Below are positions 46,091 to 56,279 of a stretch of 64,000 nt of DNA, one piece after another. The position numbers were made by a program, and so were the translations under genes. Location of the stretch: NCBI GenBank assembly GCA_900074885.1, contig FJUW01000004.1:2202734-2266733 (forward strand), given 5' to 3'. The notes beneath the pieces are model-generated. The model ran no database searches. It saw only the letters and a program-made list of their open reading frames with translations, and had not been told where the DNA came from. This stretch comes from Rhynchosporium graminicola. Taxonomy: Eukaryota; Ascomycota; Leotiomycetes; Helotiales; Ploettnerulaceae. The first letter of the stretch is position 1. Each line of letters opens with the position of its first letter.

Positions 46091-49051
46091 GTTAAGGCGT
46101 ATATTACTAATAACTTAGCTAAAGGTTTTATCGAACCTTCTTAAGTACTATACGCTATACCTATTCTTTTTATTAAGAAAGCTAATAGAAGTCTAAGATT
46201 CTATATCGACTTTCGCGCACTTAATAACCTCACGAGGAAGGATTAATATCTACTGCTATTAATCGATAAAACGCTAGCTAGAATCTCTACTACTAAGATA
46301 TTTACTAAACTAGATATTCGCTAGGCGTTTTACCGAATTCGAATAGATCTAGCTTCTAAAGAGTATACGACCTTCCGGACTTATTATAGTATATATAAGT
46401 GTAAGGTACTCCCTTTTAGTCTAACTAATAGCCCTGCGATATATTAGCGATATATGAATAATGTCTTATTCGACTACTTAGATAACTTCTATATAGTATA
46501 TCTAGATAATATTCTAATTTACTCTAACGACTTACTATAGTATTAATTATACGTATATAAGGTACTATAACGATTATAAGACGCTAGATTATAAGCTGAC
46601 CTTAAGAAGTATGAATTTAATATTACTTACACTAAATACCTTAGATTTATTATCTTTACTTCTAGGATCGAGGTAGACCCTAAGAAGGTTAATATTATAT
46701 AATCTTAGAATTACCTGATTATAGTTAAGGGCGTATAATTGTTCTTAGGCTTTTATAACTTCTACTAACGATTTATTAAGGACTACGGAATTATTATAAA
46801 ACCTCTTATATAACTTACTAAAAATAACGTATTATTTCGGTTCGCTAGGGAGTATAAAGATACTTTTAATTACCTAAAGCACGCTCTTACTTTAGTACTA
46901 CTCCTCTACTACTATTAGTAATATCTACTTTATATAATCGAAATAGACGCTAGTAATAGAGTAATAGCAAGTATACTATCGTAATAGCATGACGAAGACT
47001 AGTTCTTAGTAGCTTATTTCTCTAAGACTATACTACCTACCGAGCTTAATTACGCTATTTACGATAAGGAAATACTTGTAATTATACGATCTTTTAGTAA
47101 CTAGAGATCTAAGCTCGCAGGCGTACTATATTAGATCCGCGTTATTACTAACTATAAAGCTCTTAAGTATTTTATAACCTCTAAATAGCTAAACGTATAA
47201 TAAGCCTAATAAGCTAAGCTACTCGCAGATTATAACTTTATAATTACCTATCGACTTAGGAAGTATAATCTACTTACTAACGCTCTCTCTAGTAGAATAG
47301 ATAAATTAGAAAACTAGAATAACGCTAAAAGAACTTAGCGTTTATAATAGCTACTACGCGAAGACTAAATCGATCTAGTACTACTTATAAGTAACCTCCG
47401 GAATAGCTCTGACTCTATAGATAACTTTAAGCTTATTAACGCCTTAGAAGTCGCCGACTTATCGCTAGTCTTTTCTATAGTATAGCAAGTACTTAACGCT
47501 AATCGCATTATGCCGTTACTCTAAGCCCTACGGAAATAAGCTCTCTTTACTACTCCTAGAAAACTAACTATAGAAAAAGATCTCTTACTCTATAAAGGAA
47601 GACTAATCGTACCTGATGTCTTATACCTTCGCACGCTACTTATACGCGAAGTACACGACCGATTAGAGACTACTTATCTAAGTATAAAGAAGACCTTATA
47701 ACTACTAGTATTATAATACTAGTAGTACGGAATCGCTTTAACTATTAACTAGTACTACTATAACTATTATACTTACTGATAAATTCAAGTGCCGCGCGAT
47801 AAGAAACCGGGCCTCCTGTAACCTCTACCTATACTATTATATCTATAGGAGCATATTATAATCGACTACTATAGCTTTAACTATAATAAATATAGCTATA
47901 ATAACGTTCTTATATTTATCGACTGTTTTAGTAAATAAGTAATTAGTATTCTATACCGAAAGACCTCTGATACGCGCGACCTTATAAAGCTTTACTTATA
48001 CTATATATACTACTATTTCGGAGCTCTATTAATAATTACCTCTAATAGAGAGCTTTAATTCGTTTCCTGTTTTTAGACTATAGTTATTATAATTCTTAGC
48101 ACTAAAAGATAGCTTTCTATAGTAGACTACTTATAAATAGATAGCTAAATAGAGATCTATAACTAATATCTCTAACGCAGATTATAACTTTTTATCTCTT
48201 ACTATTAAGATAACTAGTCGGAACTCTTACCTATTATAAACTACGCCTAGATAACTCTCCCTTACGAATCCCTTAGAGGTCTCTTACCCTTTAAAGTCGT
48301 TTATAGATATATACCCCGCGTTAATTAGAATTAGAAAGACTTACTTGACTCTATTACGCCTACTAATAAGTTGAATACTTAGTAAGCTCTAGATTACGCT
48401 AATCGCCTACGCGACGCCTAGACTACTACTTAATCTAGCCTCTAACGTATATAAGCTAAGATATCCTAATCTTATAATTGCTTATACTATAAAGTCGACT
48501 TTACTATAGATAACCTTATCTAGCTAGATATACGCTACTTTAAAAGTACTTAACCTAGTAAAAAACTCGACTTCCTAACTAATAGACCCTTCTGTATAAT
48601 TAAAAAGGTCAGAAGCTCTTATTATCTAGAGCTCCCTACTAGTATAAAAGTATATAACGTATTCCTTACTGCTAAGCTACAGAAGTATCTAAACGACTCC
48701 TTACTAAGATAAACCTTACTACTGCTACTACTTATTAATATCACTAGTAATAATAAATAGGAGATCGAAGATATACTTACGTGCTGTAAGTAGCGCAATA
48801 GCCTCTTATACCGAGTTTCCTAGTTAAATCAAGATGTCGATCTTATATAGTACGACGCTATAAATGTCAAATACGCTCCTGCTAAGCTATAATAATTCTA
48901 CCTTAATAACCTAATATAAGCTAGACCTCCTGCTAAACTACCTAATTAGCTGAAAGCTTTCTATAATAGAATTAATAATTACGATTACCTTAATAGTAAT
49001 AAGGAGATAAACTAACGCTCGAGGGCGAGCTTTTTTCGGAGGGGGAGGTAG

Positions 49052-49286
49052 TATAACGACTAGTCAAGTTTAGAGGTCTCTCCCTATTAGTAGAAACACT
49101 TACTACTAAGCGAGATTACACGAGTAGAGTTTAGGGGCCCCTTTTCATATATATATTTCTATTCTCTTTCTACTTCTTCACTCCTTAGTTATAGATTCTC
49201 AAGTGATTCTTACTACTTTATATTCATAGTAATATAAGGTCTTATTACTCAGGTAGTTTTAAGACCTTTCTAGAGCAAGCGTCATA
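49052..49286 (+). repeat. LTR (3' LTR of copy 3)
   Basis: 235 bp, TATAACGA...GTCATA, preceded by the purine tract and followed by gtaat. Confidence 0.9.
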
Positions 49287-49291
49287 GTAAT

Positions 49292-52200
49292 TATCAGTAG
49301 AGCTCTGAAATAGTAGTATACGTAGTATAAGTAGAGCTTTATAAGGTCACGCGTATCAGAGGTCTTGCAGTATAGAATACTAATTACTTGTTTACTAAAA
49401 CGATCTATAAATACGAGAACGTTATTATAACTATGTTTATTACGATTGAAGCTATAGTAATTAACTATAATATGCTCCTATAGGCGTGATAGTACTAGTA
49501 GAAGCTATAGTAATCCAGGTTTCTTATCTCGTGGCACTCGAATTCGTTAGTAAGTATAGTAGTTATACTAGTACTAATTAATAGTTAAAGCAATTCCGTA
49601 TTAGTAGTATTATAATAATAGGAGTTATAAGGTCTTTTTTGCACTTAGATAGGCGGTCTCTAATCGGTCGTATATTTCGCATATAAGTAGCATGCGAAAG
49701 TATAAAACGTTAGGTACGATTAATCTTCCTTTATAAAGTAGAAGATCTTTTTCTATAGTTAGTTTTCTAGGAGTAGTAGAGAGAGCTTATTTCCGTAGTA
49801 CTTAGAGTAATAGCGTAATGCGATTAGTATTAAGTACTTACTATACTATAGAAAAGACTAGCGATAGGTTAGCGACTTCTAAGGCGTTAATAAGCTTAAA
49901 GTTATCTATAGAGTCGGAGCTATTCCGGAGGTTACTTATAAGTAGTACTAGATCGATTTAGTATTCGCGTAGTAGCTAATATAAACGCTAAGTTCTTTTA
50001 GTATTATTCTAGTTATCTAATTTATCTATTCTGCGAGAGAGAGCGTTAGTAAGTAGATTATACTTCCTAGGTCGATAAGTAATCATAAAGTTATAATCTG
50101 CTAGTAGCTTTACTTATTATACTTATCGTGCGTTTAACTACTTAGAGGTTATGAAGTACTTAAGAGCTTTATAGTTAGTAATAACGCGGATCTGATATAG
50201 TACGCCTACGAGTTCAGATCTCTAGTTACTAAAAGATCATATAATTATAAGCATTTCCTTATTATAGATAATATAATTAAGCTTAGCTAGTAGTATAGTC
50301 TTAGAGATATAAGCTACTAGGAACTAGTCTTTATTATACTATTACGATAGTATACCTGCTATTACTCTATTACTAGCGTCTGTTTCAATCATATAAGGTA
50401 GATCTTATTAATAGTAGTAGAGAAGTAGTACCGAAGTAAGAGTATACTTTAGGTAATCAAAGGTATCTTTATACTCTCTAGCGAACCGAAATAATATATT
50501 ATTTTTAATAAGTTATATAAGAGGTTTCGCGATTATTCCGTAGTCTTTAATAAATCGCTAATAGAAGTTACAAAAACCTAAGAATAATTATATGCTCTTA
50601 ACTATAGTTAGATAGTTCTAAGATCGTACGATATTAACCTTTTTAGGGTCTACCTCGATTCTAGAAGTAGAGATAATAAATCTAAGGTATTTAGTATAAG
50701 TAATATTAAATTCATACTTCTTAAGGTTAGCTTATAATCTAGCGTCTTATAATCGTTATAGTACCTTATATACGTGTAATTAATACTATAGTAAGTTATC
50801 AGAGTAGATCAGAATATCGTTTAAATATATTATATAGAAGTCGTCTAAGTAGTCGAATAAGATATTATTCATATACTGCTAGTATATCGTAGGGCTATTA
50901 GTTAGACCGAATAGTAATACCTTATATTTATATACTCTATAGTAGGTCCAGAAAGTCGTATACTCTTTAGAGGCTAGATCTATTCGAATTCGGCAGAAAG
51001 CTTAGCGAATATCTAGTTTAATGAAGATCTTAGCAGTAGAGATTCTAGCTAGCGTTTCGTCGATTAATAGTAGTAGGTATTAATCCTTTCTCGTGAGGTT
51101 ATTAAGTATACGAAAGTCTATATAGAACTATAGACTTCTATTAGCTTTCTTAACGAAAAGAATAAGTATAACGTATAGTGCTTAAGAAGGTTTAATGAAA
51201 CTTTTAGCTAAGTTATTAGTAATATACGCCTTTATTACTTTAAGTTCCTCAGCTGATATCTTATATAAGGAGGAGTATTTAAGGCTCTTTTCAGCCCTTT
51301 CCTTAAGCTTAATTCGGTGATTATATAAACGATAAGGAGGGAGAACGTTATTAGCTTCCTTAGAAAAGACATATACTTACTAGCTATACTCGTGAGGAAT
51401 CTATAGTTCTGAATCTAATTCGCTTAAGCTAATAGTAAATTACTAAGTAGTTTTATAGCGTTCCGTAAGGTCGATAGTTAAAGATACGATAGTAGTATTA
51501 CGTTACTAATCTGCGATTCGGTCGTTAAGAAGCTTATCTATCTCGTAGAGAGTAGTAGAGAAGATCTTATCGTTAGAAGACTTCTAGCGTTTATATAAGA
51601 GATAAAAAGCTAAGCCGCTAATTATGTAAATCTCTAGCGTAAGAGGCTCTTAGATAGATCTGAGCGCATGAGGAGGTAGTCTTTATTACTATTAGCGCTT
51701 CTGAAATAGCGTAATAGCTATATTTATACTTAGAGTAGCTTCTATTGACTCGCGAGACGGTATTCCTAGTAACTATTAATCTATAGTATAAATTATATAA
51801 GCGTAATCTTATGCGTAGATCTTTAATATAAAGACTTCTAGTTAAAGTTAAAGTAGAGATTCACGCGAGATATAAGTAATAATATTACTGAATCGTATAT
51901 ACTTCAGACGTATATTAGTAGCTCTAGCGTATAAAGACTTCTCTTTACTACTCTCTTCTTATTCTTCAGATAATAAATACTTAGGCTTAGCGTATCTATA
52001 ATAAGTAGTATAAACGCCAGAGAAATAGTCCTAACTAAGCAGCAGTAATAGCAGAGGGTTAGTTACTTATAGAATACTCTCTAGGGGAGAGTTTTAGATA
52101 TTTTTATAGCTATAAGTCTCCCTAGAAGTGCGTTTCCGAGCGTTTAGTAGCGGTTATTTGATAATAGATATAGAGTTAATAACTACTTAAATATTAATAG

Positions 52201-54250
52201 GAGAGCTAGCTGCGTTTCGCTATACCTCGTACGCTTCCTAGAACTAATTAAGGCATCTGTTTCGTTTGTTAGTATCGTATTAATAGCGCTAGTAGGTATA
52301 GTATTTACGTAAGTCCTTGATTTCGATCAGAGAGCTATAAATATTACTAGGAGGAGTATATAGTAGCTAAATAATCTATTATTTAGAAGTATCTAAGAGT
52401 ACTTGATATTCCGAAAGCTAAGTCCTTCCGAGTATAATACTATAGTTTCCGAGAGTAGTAATAAGAAAGGGGGTAAATACCTAAACGCGGTAATCTATTA
52501 TTAAGTTAAGTATTATATAGTAACTAATTATACTACTATTAACGCTATTAAAACCTTTAATAGGGATTACGTTTAGCAGAAGGTAAATTAAAGGTTTTAG
52601 AAAAAAGGAAAAAGATTTCAGAAAAGAACGATTAATAAAATAGTATCTATTAGCTCTAGAATCAAGAAATGCGAGTAGCTTATATAAAAGTCTATTCTTA
52701 GTAAGAGTAGTACGCGTAGTGAACGATTAACTACTAAGCAGCTTTATAAGATTAAGATATTATATATCTCGTATATTACCTAAGAAGGAGTCTTTCCTTA
52801 AGTATAGTCTTTTGCTAGTAGAGGTTTAATATACTCCTAAGCGTTATCGTACGTATCTTTATTATTATTATCTTCTGACTCGCTATTAATATTATTATTA
52901 GTATTAATCGCGTTAATACGATACGAAGTGTTAAGTCGAGCTAATAATAAGTATAAGTATAAGGTAGGCGTGAAGTAACAAGGAGTATTCGCTAGCGATA
53001 GAGCTCGCGGAGTATTACTTCGCACTTACTATAGTATACAACTCGTAGAGGTTTAATTACCGGTCGTACTAGTATTCTCGGGAGTAGGAAGGCCTAGTTG
53101 CGGATAAGAAGAAAAGTTAGTAATATAGCGCTAGAAGGAGGTATTAATAGGGCGTTCCCGAGTCGCGCTAGCCTTAGCCGAAGACTCGGAATAATAGGTT
53201 TTTTCGATAAATTAACCTTAATCTTTAGCTTATATAGCCTTAACGTATTCTTCTAGTATTCTTAACGTTCGGTACTATTAGAAGAGCTGTTTCCGAAGCC
53301 GTATAAGTAGCTTCTCCTATAAGTCTATTTTCAGAGTCGATTAATTATTTATATTAGCTTTACGAGCTAGCGTACGAAACTCGTAGTAGAACGTTCAGAA
53401 GGTCTACTTATAATCTATCCTTAGCGCTAAGTAGCTAGCTCTTATAGTTTATTAGTCATATGGATTCGATAAGAAGAAGACGAGCTAAGTAATTATATTA
53501 AGTGAATCGATTATATTACTTTCCTTATTATATTCTAGTTCTAAGAATAAGAGTTCTAGGTAAGTTCTAGCTATTCCTTCTATTTAATTAAGTAATTAAT
53601 CTTTATAGTAATCTTCGTTAAGGAAGTAGCTAGAGTAGCGCCGGAAGTTATTACGTATCTGTACTTCTCAGAGTTTTAAAGAGTAGTCGATTCTATCAGA
53701 GAGCTTATTTAGAAGGTTCGGAATCTTCTTAATACGCATAGCGTATAATATTAATAATATTCCTTCGATAGATTGTTTTCGACGGCGATTATTAGGCGTA
53801 GGAGTAGTATTATCTTTTTTAATTAAGTATAGTAGTATTATATACGATTGAACATTATCAAACGATATAGACTTAATAGAACGCTAAGCAGTTAACTAGC
53901 GTAGTTCCCGGAACTCGTCCTATAACTAATATAGCTCTATAGATAGGTCTATATTTGATTATCTCTCCTCTGCGAGTCTTCTCTCTACCTCTTATAGCTA
54001 GTAAGCGCGGTCTTCCTATAAGTTACTTATAGTTACTATTAATATAGGGGTATTATCAGGGAGGTTTAGTAACTCGGTGAGTTCGTTAATTATAGTAGGA
54101 GTTAGAGAGCTTAACTTAGATAAGGCGTCGTCGCGAGCACTCTCTACTATAGAGAGGGGTAGATTACAGCGAGTATTACGAGTCGCCGAAGAATAGGTGA
54201 AAGTAGAGGGAGTTAGAGAACTAGTTATCGATTTATCAGACTTAAGTTAC
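49292..54250 (-). pseudogene. Degraded gag-pol of gypsy copy 2 (main part)
   Basis: This lies on the minus strand; the 3' end of pol continues at 40810-41807. The RT catalytic box reads YLNDILIYS (50805-50830): here the first Asp, not the second, is Asn. The protease reads DSRA at about 52640-52665. The chromodomain end is at 40850-41150. No intact frame remains. Confidence 0.78.
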
Positions 54251-54401
54251 TTCTATTTAGGTGCTATTCTTTAAGTTTATACTTAGTATAAGCCTTCTCT
54301 TTATAGCGTAGTCTCCTGCGTTTAGTAGCTCTAGGTATAGAGGTATAGTATAAGTAGATATTTACTATCTTCCTAGACGTAAGTAAAAGAGTTATAGATA
54401 A

Positions 54402-54643
54402 TATAACGCTTACTCTAGAAAGGTGTTAAGATTACCTTAGTAATAAGACCTCATATTACTATAAATATAAAGTAGTAAGAATTAACTTAGAATCTATAAC
54501 TAAGGAGTGAAGAAGTAGAGAGAGAAGGGAAGTATATATATAAAAAGGGGCCCCTAAACTCTACTCGTGTAATCTCGCTTAGTAGTAAGTGTTTCCACTA
54601 ATAGGGGGAAACCTCTAAACCTCCAATCTGACTAGTCGTTATA
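54402..54643 (-). repeat. LTR (5' LTR of copy 2)
   Basis: 242 bp, the same length as 40549-40790, followed by the atact duplication. Confidence 0.9.
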
Positions 54644-54648
54644 ATACT

Positions 54649-55290
54649 CTAAGGAGTGATTTTATAGTCTCGCTATTAATTGCGAGGCGTATCTCCCTAG
54701 TAGTAATACTATTAAGTTATAAGGCTCTCGCGGTAGATATTATCGAGGATATATTAACTATTTCGTTCCTCTTCGCGATTCCGGCGGCAGCGACCTTTAC
54801 TTACGTCTTAGTTCCCTTCTCCTATATACTATTATATCCTAGTACTCTAGCTAGTATAGTTCCTCTACTTATAAGTTTATATAGTATTATAGTCTACTAT
54901 TTATATTATACTGCGTTATCGAGCTTTAATTATTAAATCGCCTCTTATAACGTGTCCTAGCCCCCTTAGGCTTCTATAGTATTATAGTAGGTAATAAGAG
55001 AGTCTAGAAACGCAAGGGATTATACGTAAGGGATTCCAGACTTCTTCTTTCTCCCGTGAGAGTATACGACCTTAGGTTATCGCGCTTCTCTAAGGATATT
55101 TTGACTATAAACGCGTTAGTCGGTATCCTTCTTACTAACAGATAGCTACGCTAGACCTGGTATTAGTGCTATTAAGGTAATAGGCCTTAGGGAATCGATT
55201 CCGGGTATCGGCGATATCGTACGACGCATTAATTTGATATTATTCCAAAAATTTAATTCTTCGTAGTATTAGTGTTTTTTCGAACTTTTC
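54649..55290 (-). mobile_element. LINE 5' segment (third piece)
   Basis: This is the remaining LINE sequence between the atact duplication (54644-54648) and the right LINE target-site copy. It holds the 5' UTR or start of ORF1 on the minus strand; no intact frame is visible. Confidence 0.7.
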
Positions 55291-55304
55291 TCTTTACGTG
55301 GGCC
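55291..55304. repeat. Target-site duplication of the LINE, right copy
   Basis: tctttacgtgggcc, identical to 28248-28261; the permease frame resumes directly after it. Confidence 0.92.
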
Positions 55305-55791
55305 AGTATCTGTGCTTATCACATAAGGTTCAGACATGCGTGGAAGTACAATGGTCATACATTAGATGAGTACGTTCCCAGTCCTTTCCCTGCTTCCCGT
55401 AACGCGAAGCTTCATGCTAATATTCCCCAGACTAGCATTTACATCCCAGCCCGGTTACTACGGCTCATGGCTCGGCTTGATGATGAACATCCTCATCCTA
55501 ATAGCTCAGTTCTGGACCACCATTTGGCCCGTCGGCTACGCAGCCGAAACTCCTCGTGAGATAGCACAGGGGTTTTTTGAAGCCTACCTCGCTATGCCGA
55601 TCGTGATATTGTTTTACGTTACGTTCAAGCTGGTCAAGAAGACGAAGTTCAAGAAGCTGAAGGATATCGATGTTACGAGTGGACGGAGAGATGTGGATCT
55701 TCCGGCTATTTTGGCAGAGGAGAGAGCCATTCAAGCGGGCTGGCCGTGGTGGAAGAGGTGGTGGAATATCGCTTTTGGAGTGGAAGGATGA
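55305..55791 (+). pseudogene. Amino-acid permease, 3' part
   Basis: Exons are 55305-55369 and 55431-55791, with a 61-bp intron (GTACGT...CCCCAG) between them. Together with the 5' part (26665-28261) they give 582 codons in phase. The sequence continues the YAT permease: ASICAYHIRFRHAWKYNG, then PGYYGSWLGLMMNILILIAQ and a charged C-terminal tail ending WWNIAFGVEG. This half shows no stop codon. Alone it encodes only the last two or three helices and cannot transport. Confidence 0.87.
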
Positions 55792-56279
55792 AGCCTTAAT
55801 TGAAGAATTGGCTTAGACATACCGATGTTACGATATCTTGAGCGAAACTGACACCAGTGTGGCACGAGCGAGCTCCTGCAGAGAAACCTTTACTGATAGC
55901 CGGCCCACCTCACCAAAGCTTTGGCGCTTAGTTTAGGCGAGGTCTGAGCTAGACAGTAAGGGAACTGGCTATTAGTCTTGAAGTACAGTGAGGAGAAAAT
56001 ATTTGCGGTCGTCTGAGAAGTACATACAGTTACACACGATCCTTGATCCTTAATCATACACGTAATGAGTAAGAGAAGACATATTACTGCATCAAGGGTG
56101 CAACGCAATGCCCCTCGGCAACGGTGACATAGTGATATTTATATTATATTGAGCTATTTGTGGATTACTAGTTAAAAAAACTATCACGTGAAATGCTATG
56201 ATTAGCTATAGCTAGGCCTTAGCAGGTGTATAACCGAAAAGAAGAAATATCAAATATTTTCGGGCTACTTAACGTTCGT
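55792..56279. other. 3' flank of the permease; edge of the right transposon block
   Basis: No gene. Base composition is ordinary up to about 56150, then shifts to the TpA-rich, CpA-poor style of the Helitron. An exact element boundary could not be fixed. Confidence 0.5.

Larger units (their letters stand above)
43650..49030 (+). pseudogene. Degraded pol of gypsy copy 3: protease, RT, RNase H, integrase, chromodomain
   Basis: Protease LLDSGANRYYFINRSF (about 43754-43800) keeps its DSGA. RT: KKANRSLRFYIDFRALNN (before and after the gap), then YLDNILIYS (46499-46525) with the second Asp changed to Asn. RNase H: IEIDASNRVIASILS and LPTELNYAIYDKEILVI (about 46930-47090). Integrase: YKGRLIVPDVLYLRTLLIRE (about 47600-47650) and NNVLIFIDCFSK (about 47900-47935). 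A chromodomain-like end with EIEDILTCCK and VDLI precedes the purine tract (about 48750-48990). The order is that of chromovirus gypsy elements. Confidence 0.82.
41808..49286 (+). mobile_element. Ty3/gypsy LTR retrotransposon, copy 3 (innermost, opposite orientation)
   Basis: LTRs are 41808-42042 and 49052-49286 (235 bp each), TSD gtaat. The purine tract is cggagggggaggtag at about 49037-49051. The element lies in pol of copy 2, head against it. The apparent length of 7479 bp includes a 765-N gap and a 149-bp duplicated flank; without them it is 6565 bp, matching copy 1 plus its longer LTRs. Confidence 0.9.
40549..54643 (-). mobile_element. Ty3/gypsy LTR retrotransposon, copy 2, containing copy 3
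   Basis: LTRs are 40549-40790 and 54402-54643, both 242 bp, flanked by atact. It is minus-oriented with the purine tract complement at about 40793-40805. It is interrupted at 41807/49292 by copy 3; without that insert it is about 6.6 kb, close to copy 1. It is inserted in LINE ORF1. Confidence 0.9.
28262..55290 (-). mobile_element. Non-LTR retrotransposon (Tad1-like LINE), split by two LTR elements
   Basis: The element is bounded by the 14-bp duplication and oriented minus: its poly-A tail is the T-run at 28262-28277 and its 5' end is at 55290. Its own sequence is in three pieces: 28262-30762, 37277-40548 and 54649-55290, about 6.4 kb together, a full-length size for Tad1-type elements. Minus-strand order: ORF1 with zinc knuckles, endonuclease, reverse transcriptase, RNase H. 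It is heavily RIP-mutated, with stops throughout. The assignment to Tad1 rests on the gag-like CCHC ORF1 plus terminal RNase H; the I/Tad group is certain only at that level. Confidence 0.85.

Noticed and set aside
52837..53025. 62-codon minus-strand frame in gypsy copy 2
   Set aside because: A short remnant in degraded gag/pol with no domain.
55272..55559. A frame starting inside the LINE 5' end and running into the permease 3' half
   Set aside because: It starts at a GTG in the LINE edge and is in frame only because the permease exon continues there. It then reads through the 61-bp intron in a wrong frame. No evidence for a real chimeric gene.
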